Shown here: one piece after another, positions 59,721 through 64,000 of the stretch | Numbering within the stretch: position 1 is the stretch's first letter | Layout of the letters: each line of letters starts with the position of its first letter | NCBI GenBank assembly: GCA_003342895.1 | Contig: PTFA01000305.1 | Coordinates: forward strand, 827,047 to 891,046 | Reading direction: 5' to 3' | From: Casuarius casuarius | Lineage: Eukaryota > Chordata > Aves > Casuariiformes > Casuariidae | DNA length: 64,000 bases | The notes under the pieces: generated by a model | What the model saw: the letters and a program-made list of their open reading frames with translations, nothing else | Databases searched by the model: none | Told to the model about the DNA's origin: nothing | Translations under genes and position numbers: made by a program

Positions 59721-61717
59721 GGAGATGAGGAATTGTTCAATGCTTCTCCTGTTCTCTTTTGCCTCTGAAGAAAGGAAGATTAATATGGGTTTGTAATAAT
59801 TATATTCAGATCTTATACTTGAGCCATGAGGGAAGACACGTGAAATACACTTTAAAGAAAAATAGCATACATGCTTATGTACATAAAAGGGCTGTTCTTT
59901 GAACTTTGAATGCTGTGCATGAACGTTTCCTCCCAGAGACTGGTTTGAAAGTTTGAAAGTGTAGTAAGTTAAATTTAGGTACACAGTGTTTTCTTTCAGC
60001 TTTGTGGAAGACATTAGAGCTCACTGCCAGCCATGGAAAACCTCCTTCCTGCTGGGAAAGGAGGTTTGTCAAACTGTTAAAACCATCACCAAGGTCTTTA
60101 CCTTTGAGGCTCATTGCTGAAAACAATGTAATAGGGCCCACTTTGCCCTACAAGAAGGTGTTTTGATGCTTTTTCCTAGCCATGCCATTTCTCATGCAGT
60201 TGGTCAATTTTGTAAAGAAAAATGCTCGAGAGCAAAAGCAATTTTGAGAAGGACAGCTACTATTTCAAGTGCTGTACAACAACTGCAATGCCAAGATCAG
60301 AGTGAACTGTTGGAATATAAATACATTGGTAACTTTGACCTGGAGAAACTATCTTCTCCTGCAACTACTGAGACATTTGAGCACTTATTGGCAAATGCCC
60401 AAAGCCGACCAAAATGACAATGGATATAGAAGGAATAGAGAGAGAAGAGGGAGAGATAAATTTGATCTAAAGCCCTGAACCTCCCTGTTCAGAGAGTCGA
60501 GACCAATTTCTAATAGCACAGCTACATTTGTGCATCACTTTCTCGGGGAGACTGTCTAGTCCTGCAGGCTGACAGAGTGCAGCCTGCATGTCTGCTTTGG
60601 GCAGCAGAGAAAGAGGAAAGTCTAACCACCTTCCTCTTCAAAAACATCTTGATCCTTTTTCAGTCAGTCTCGTTTCTGGAGAATTTCTGGAACAAAGTGT
60701 TTAGGAGAAGAAAGAAAGAAATTAGAAATGGAGAAAGAAATTACTTGTCACTGGAACAGGTTAGGAAATACAGGTTAAAAGTCTCTAAAAGGTTAGAGAA
60801 TTTGAGAATATTCAAAATTTTTGTTCTCAATTATCCAAATAAAAACGAGGATGCTCTAAGAGACAAAAATGACGTAATTTAGATAAAACTCATCAGATGG
60901 CTTGATGTGAAGTCCAGTGAAGATTGACTGATTTCAGTAGATTTTGGATTCTACTTTAAAAAAAATTAGAATAAAAGGAAAAAGGCTTAAGAAATGGAAA
61001 ACTAAAAGGAAATAGACAAGAAGAAATATATAGGTCACACCTAAAGGGAAAGATCTATTGGTAAGTCTTTTTTGAAGACTAGTATGAAGAGAGGAATTTT
61101 ATATGCTGATGCAAAAAGAGTTGCTATGCAGAGTTGGACAGCTTTTTGGCATCTGAAGAAAAATGCTGAAGGAATAAGTGCCAGTTGCTAAGCATGTTGA
61201 AATAACTGCTTTTATTTACCTGACGTGAATTAGTGTGTTTAGGTGAAGGATTAGTGTTACGTGCTAGCAGGTGTTCATTGTACAGAGTGGAATACTGAAT
61301 ACTTAAATGATCAGCGTGGATCAGAATGATGGAGAAAGTTATGTTGGAGCTAGGACATACAGAGCGGGATTTTTCTTACCTGTTTTATAAAAGTCTCTCT
61401 CTGAGTTGGGGTGAGGGTGAGCCCTATTTATACACAGCGAAAAGAAATAAGAACCTTGTGTAACTCTTAACAGGCAATGGAGACAAGTAGGGATTTCTAG
61501 CGTGTGATTCATTTGACCTCCTTTAGACATGTACTATAGGATGAGATCAGTTCCACCCGTAGAAGAGCCTGGTTTTCTCCACTGACTGTAAAAGGAGACT
61601 AAGGTGACCTGCTCAGATACAGACACCTGCATTGTAAACATCTTTATTTGGTCTGGTGAATTCTGGCTTGGCAGCCACATCTAAGAATGGAAATGCAAAG
61701 GTTCTCTGTTATTACAG
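59721..61717. other. non-coding stretch
   Basis: No gene is supported. Open frames of 84 and 101 codons near 60,163-60,417 and 60,577-60,882 have no recognised domain and are not joined by convincing splice sites. Purine-rich (GAAA-like) stretches occur around 60,700-60,750. Confidence 0.55.
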
Positions 61718-62235
61718 CTTGTGGTTAACTGTCAAATGCCCTCAGTCCCAGCTGAGTAAAGACTCAACACCTCTTTCAAAATGGAAGTTGGCAAGCCAAG
61801 GTCTTCTGAGACCTGCCTGGNTAGGGCTAACAATTCATGCTGAAGTATGGTGAGGGGCATCACCCCTCTGCTGTCCCCTCGGGCCCCCAAGGAAATGAAG
61901 CAGGGGCGGGAGAAGCTGACGGGTTCAGATTCCTCACTCCTCTTGTGTCAGTGTATGGGGACACCAGCGGTGGTTGGAGCTACGAGGTTGGGTTCTGCAG
62001 CATCACTGGCAAGTAGCGACTGCGCGTATGGTTCTACCAACTCTGCGCTGGGAGCTGGAACCTCCTTCAAAGAGCTGGAAGCAGTAGCCTGTTGCATTGC
62101 CCTCATGTAGCAGTGACTGATTTACAGGTGAGCGTGCACGGTTGTGACAAGCGGTCAGACTGTGAGCTCCGTAGGGACACCATTACTAGAGAGTAGAGTG
62201 TACATTTTAGTGACAGGCTTAGTATTTACCTGTAA
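61718..62235 (+). other. GC-richer block: possible alternative exon or LINE/SINE relic
   Basis: A locally GC- and CpG-richer block follows a good acceptor ('ggttctctgttattacag', ending at 61,717) and contains a strong donor, ACAG|GTGAGC, with GT at 62,128. An 87-codon frame (61,847-62,110) ends before that donor and shows no domain. Just beyond it, 'gactgtgagctccgtaggga' (about 62,158-62,177) resembles the 'gactgtaagctccttgaggg' end common to L2/MIR-type and related reptile retroposons. A repeat relic is therefore as likely as an exon. One unresolved base lies at 61,821. Confidence 0.3.
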
Positions 62236-64000
62236 ATCACCCACCACATGTTTGGTGGACCATGAAAAGTAAATGATTTATTTAAGCTGGTTCCTGGGCA
62301 AAATAGGAGTGTTTCAGTGCATCATTAAATAGAGCTACAGAAAACACAAGAACTGGTGTTCTGCTGTTAATAAGAAAAAAGAAATCTGTAATTTGAATCT
62401 TGTTTGGGCTCTAAGGAATAGATGGAGGTAACTTTTTTAAAAAAAATAATTACTGGGTTAATATTATATCCATACAAATCTACTTTTATAACTCTAGGGC
62501 TTAGAGGTCTTTGTTTATTTGTTATGCTGGTGAGTTCCTAAATAAATATATGTATCTATTTCACTTGCAAACACAATTTAATTTTTTTCCTCACAAATTT
62601 TCCTGCATTTTAATTGGAATACTAGCATATTGTATGGTTGATGTAGTATTCTCTCAGAACTTAAGGTCTGGGGATGTCAATTTTAGTCTTTTATGCCTAT
62701 TATGGATTTTCCTTATTAAAGCAATTTTTTTTAAAAGCTAGCCCTGTGGTAGGGAATATCTTCAATTTTTATTGTGAAAAATAAGCATACTGTTCTAATT
62801 ATCAATGCTATTTTCTTACAAAGTGCTCATCTCTATACAAGCTCAATTTATGTGTGTTCACTTGATAATGAAGATATCTAAATTTTTTTCAAAATCAAAC
62901 TGTGGTGGGGCTGGAGGTGGTGGTCAAGTAATATTAACAACCAGCAGCACTAGCTAATGGACTGGTAAAGCTAATTCTTCAACTACTATATTTTTAAAGG
63001 CTAAACTCATTTTTAAACAAGTGGTTCTCATTTTCTAGTTGGTGCTCATATTTGGAAATACAGCTCGCGCACACGTGCTCTCTCTCTCTTTCTCTCTCTC
63101 TCTCCCCCCCTCTTCCTCTTCCACTCCATTTTCCCCCTTCTCTGATGCATCTCCCCCAGCCATGTGTCTCTTGCCTATGCTCATGCATGTGTTCTGACCT
63201 CTGGCCCTTAAAGTATTGCAGTGCAGGCTTATGCTAGAATTGCTCTTATACCGGAGCTGTAAGTGGCCTAGGCAATAACTCGAAAGTGTTTGAAGATGAT
63301 ACTACTGAGGAGGTTGGAGAGCTTTAAGAGAAAGCGGCTGTGTTACTCCAGAAAATGGCCAGGGTGGAGAGCCTTGCCATCTGATGTACCCCTAACCGAG
63401 GCTCTCAGTGCTGGGAAACGGAAGGATGTAATCTTGAGCTGAGCAGCCAAAACGAACTAACAAACTGACGTGGATTAAGATAAAACTATTTGGGGCATGC
63501 ATGTATGTTGTTTGAAGTGTAGGAAATGACACAGCAGTTATGTTATGTTACAACATGGCTGACTCAAAAAATGTATTCAGTTGTTCTACTGTCCTTTTTT
63601 TATTTCTTACTCTCCCTGTTCTTTGTTTACTTATTCCTTTTTTTAATGGACAGTGTTCTTTCTTCATGGTTTTGTCTATTTTTTTTTCAGAATCTTTGCC
63701 TTTTCTTTTACATTTTTTGCTGCCACTTATACTACTTGGCATAACAGTATTACTGAGCACTGCTTACTTTCCTGTGTATCTTCTGCATCTCTTTCAAGAC
63801 TTATGGTGGAAACAGGTCTTCCGTTGAGTTCAGTCCTGAAGGTATTGAGAGTAGCATGAAATGTTTTGAGAAGTTAGGACAAACTTCTGAAACCGTGTAA
63901 GCTCAGCATAGCCCTTGGGGTCTGTATTCATGTCTTTTTACAGGCATGGATTAAAGCCAAAATAGTCTCACAGGCTCATCGTAGATGGGAGGGAGCTGAG
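62236..64000. other. non-coding stretch to window end
   Basis: AT-rich DNA with a (CT)n microsatellite listed separately. T-rich open frames near 63,526-63,859 encode hydrophobic Phe/Leu-rich peptides that simply reflect T-rich composition. No gene is supported. Confidence 0.6.
63078..63104. repeat. (CT)n microsatellite
   Basis: About 27 bases of CT dinucleotides with one TT interruption, passing into a C run and further pyrimidine-rich sequence. Length variation is likely. Confidence 0.9.

Noticed and set aside
60163..60882. Two neighbouring open frames considered as a retroposed gene
   Set aside because: Neither matches a recognised protein, they are in different frames, and nothing such as a poly-A tail or target duplication supports a processed copy.
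63526..63859. Hydrophobic Phe/Leu-rich open frames resembling membrane proteins
   Set aside because: T-rich DNA naturally encodes Phe and Leu. Two frames overlap and neither has a domain or exon signals.
1..64000. Search for CRISPR arrays, operons, rRNA/tRNA genes, and viral or toxin genes
   Set aside because: No regularly spaced direct repeats, no dense ORF blocks, no cloverleaf-like or rRNA-like sequence, and no recognisable viral or toxin protein were seen.

Overview
This looks like a 64 kb piece of a vertebrate nuclear genome from a draft assembly. It has one 700-base N block and two single Ns. The background is AT-rich, with no dense run of long ORFs and no bacterial or viral gene order. 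A decayed CR1-type LINE, several decayed L2/CR1-superfamily LINE fragments and two MIR-type SINE remnants are present. No primate or rodent SINE and no L1 was noticed. Together these suggest a sauropsid (bird or other reptile), most likely a bird because repeat density is low, but species and gene cannot be named from the sequence alone.

Layout: positions 1 to about 33,000 are non-coding DNA, either intergenic or part of an unseen transcript. They carry a MIR remnant (about 2,250-2,415), a CR1 3' region on the minus strand (about 4,545-4,855), a plus-strand LINE reverse-transcriptase relic (about 8,380-8,870), a second MIR (about 19,255-19,370) and a minus-strand LINE ORF2 relic (about 23,780-24,650). 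Several small repeats and palindromes lie between them.

The functional centre is a CpG island at about 33,000-34,920. It has Sp1-type GC boxes, long C/G homopolymers, G-quadruplex motifs, an A-rich 12-bp inverted repeat and a consensus splice donor at 34,356. It is best read as the promoter and 5' non-coding first exon of a plus-strand gene. A plausible second exon (40,999-41,083) has an acceptor, a donor and a 14-codon upstream ORF in a good Kozak context. The coding part would lie beyond position 64,000, so most of 34,356-64,000 would be long 5' introns.

The putative downstream intron holds the assembly gap (41,451-42,150), poly-T and (TC)n tracts, a plus-strand LINE C-terminal relic (about 59,380-59,720) and a GC-richer block at 61,718-62,235 that is either a repeat relic or an alternative exon. 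No complete protein-coding gene, tRNA, rRNA or CRISPR array was found, and no new biological system is evident. The most useful leads are the orphan CpG-island promoter, the candidate 5' exons, and the unusual palindromes inside and near the island.
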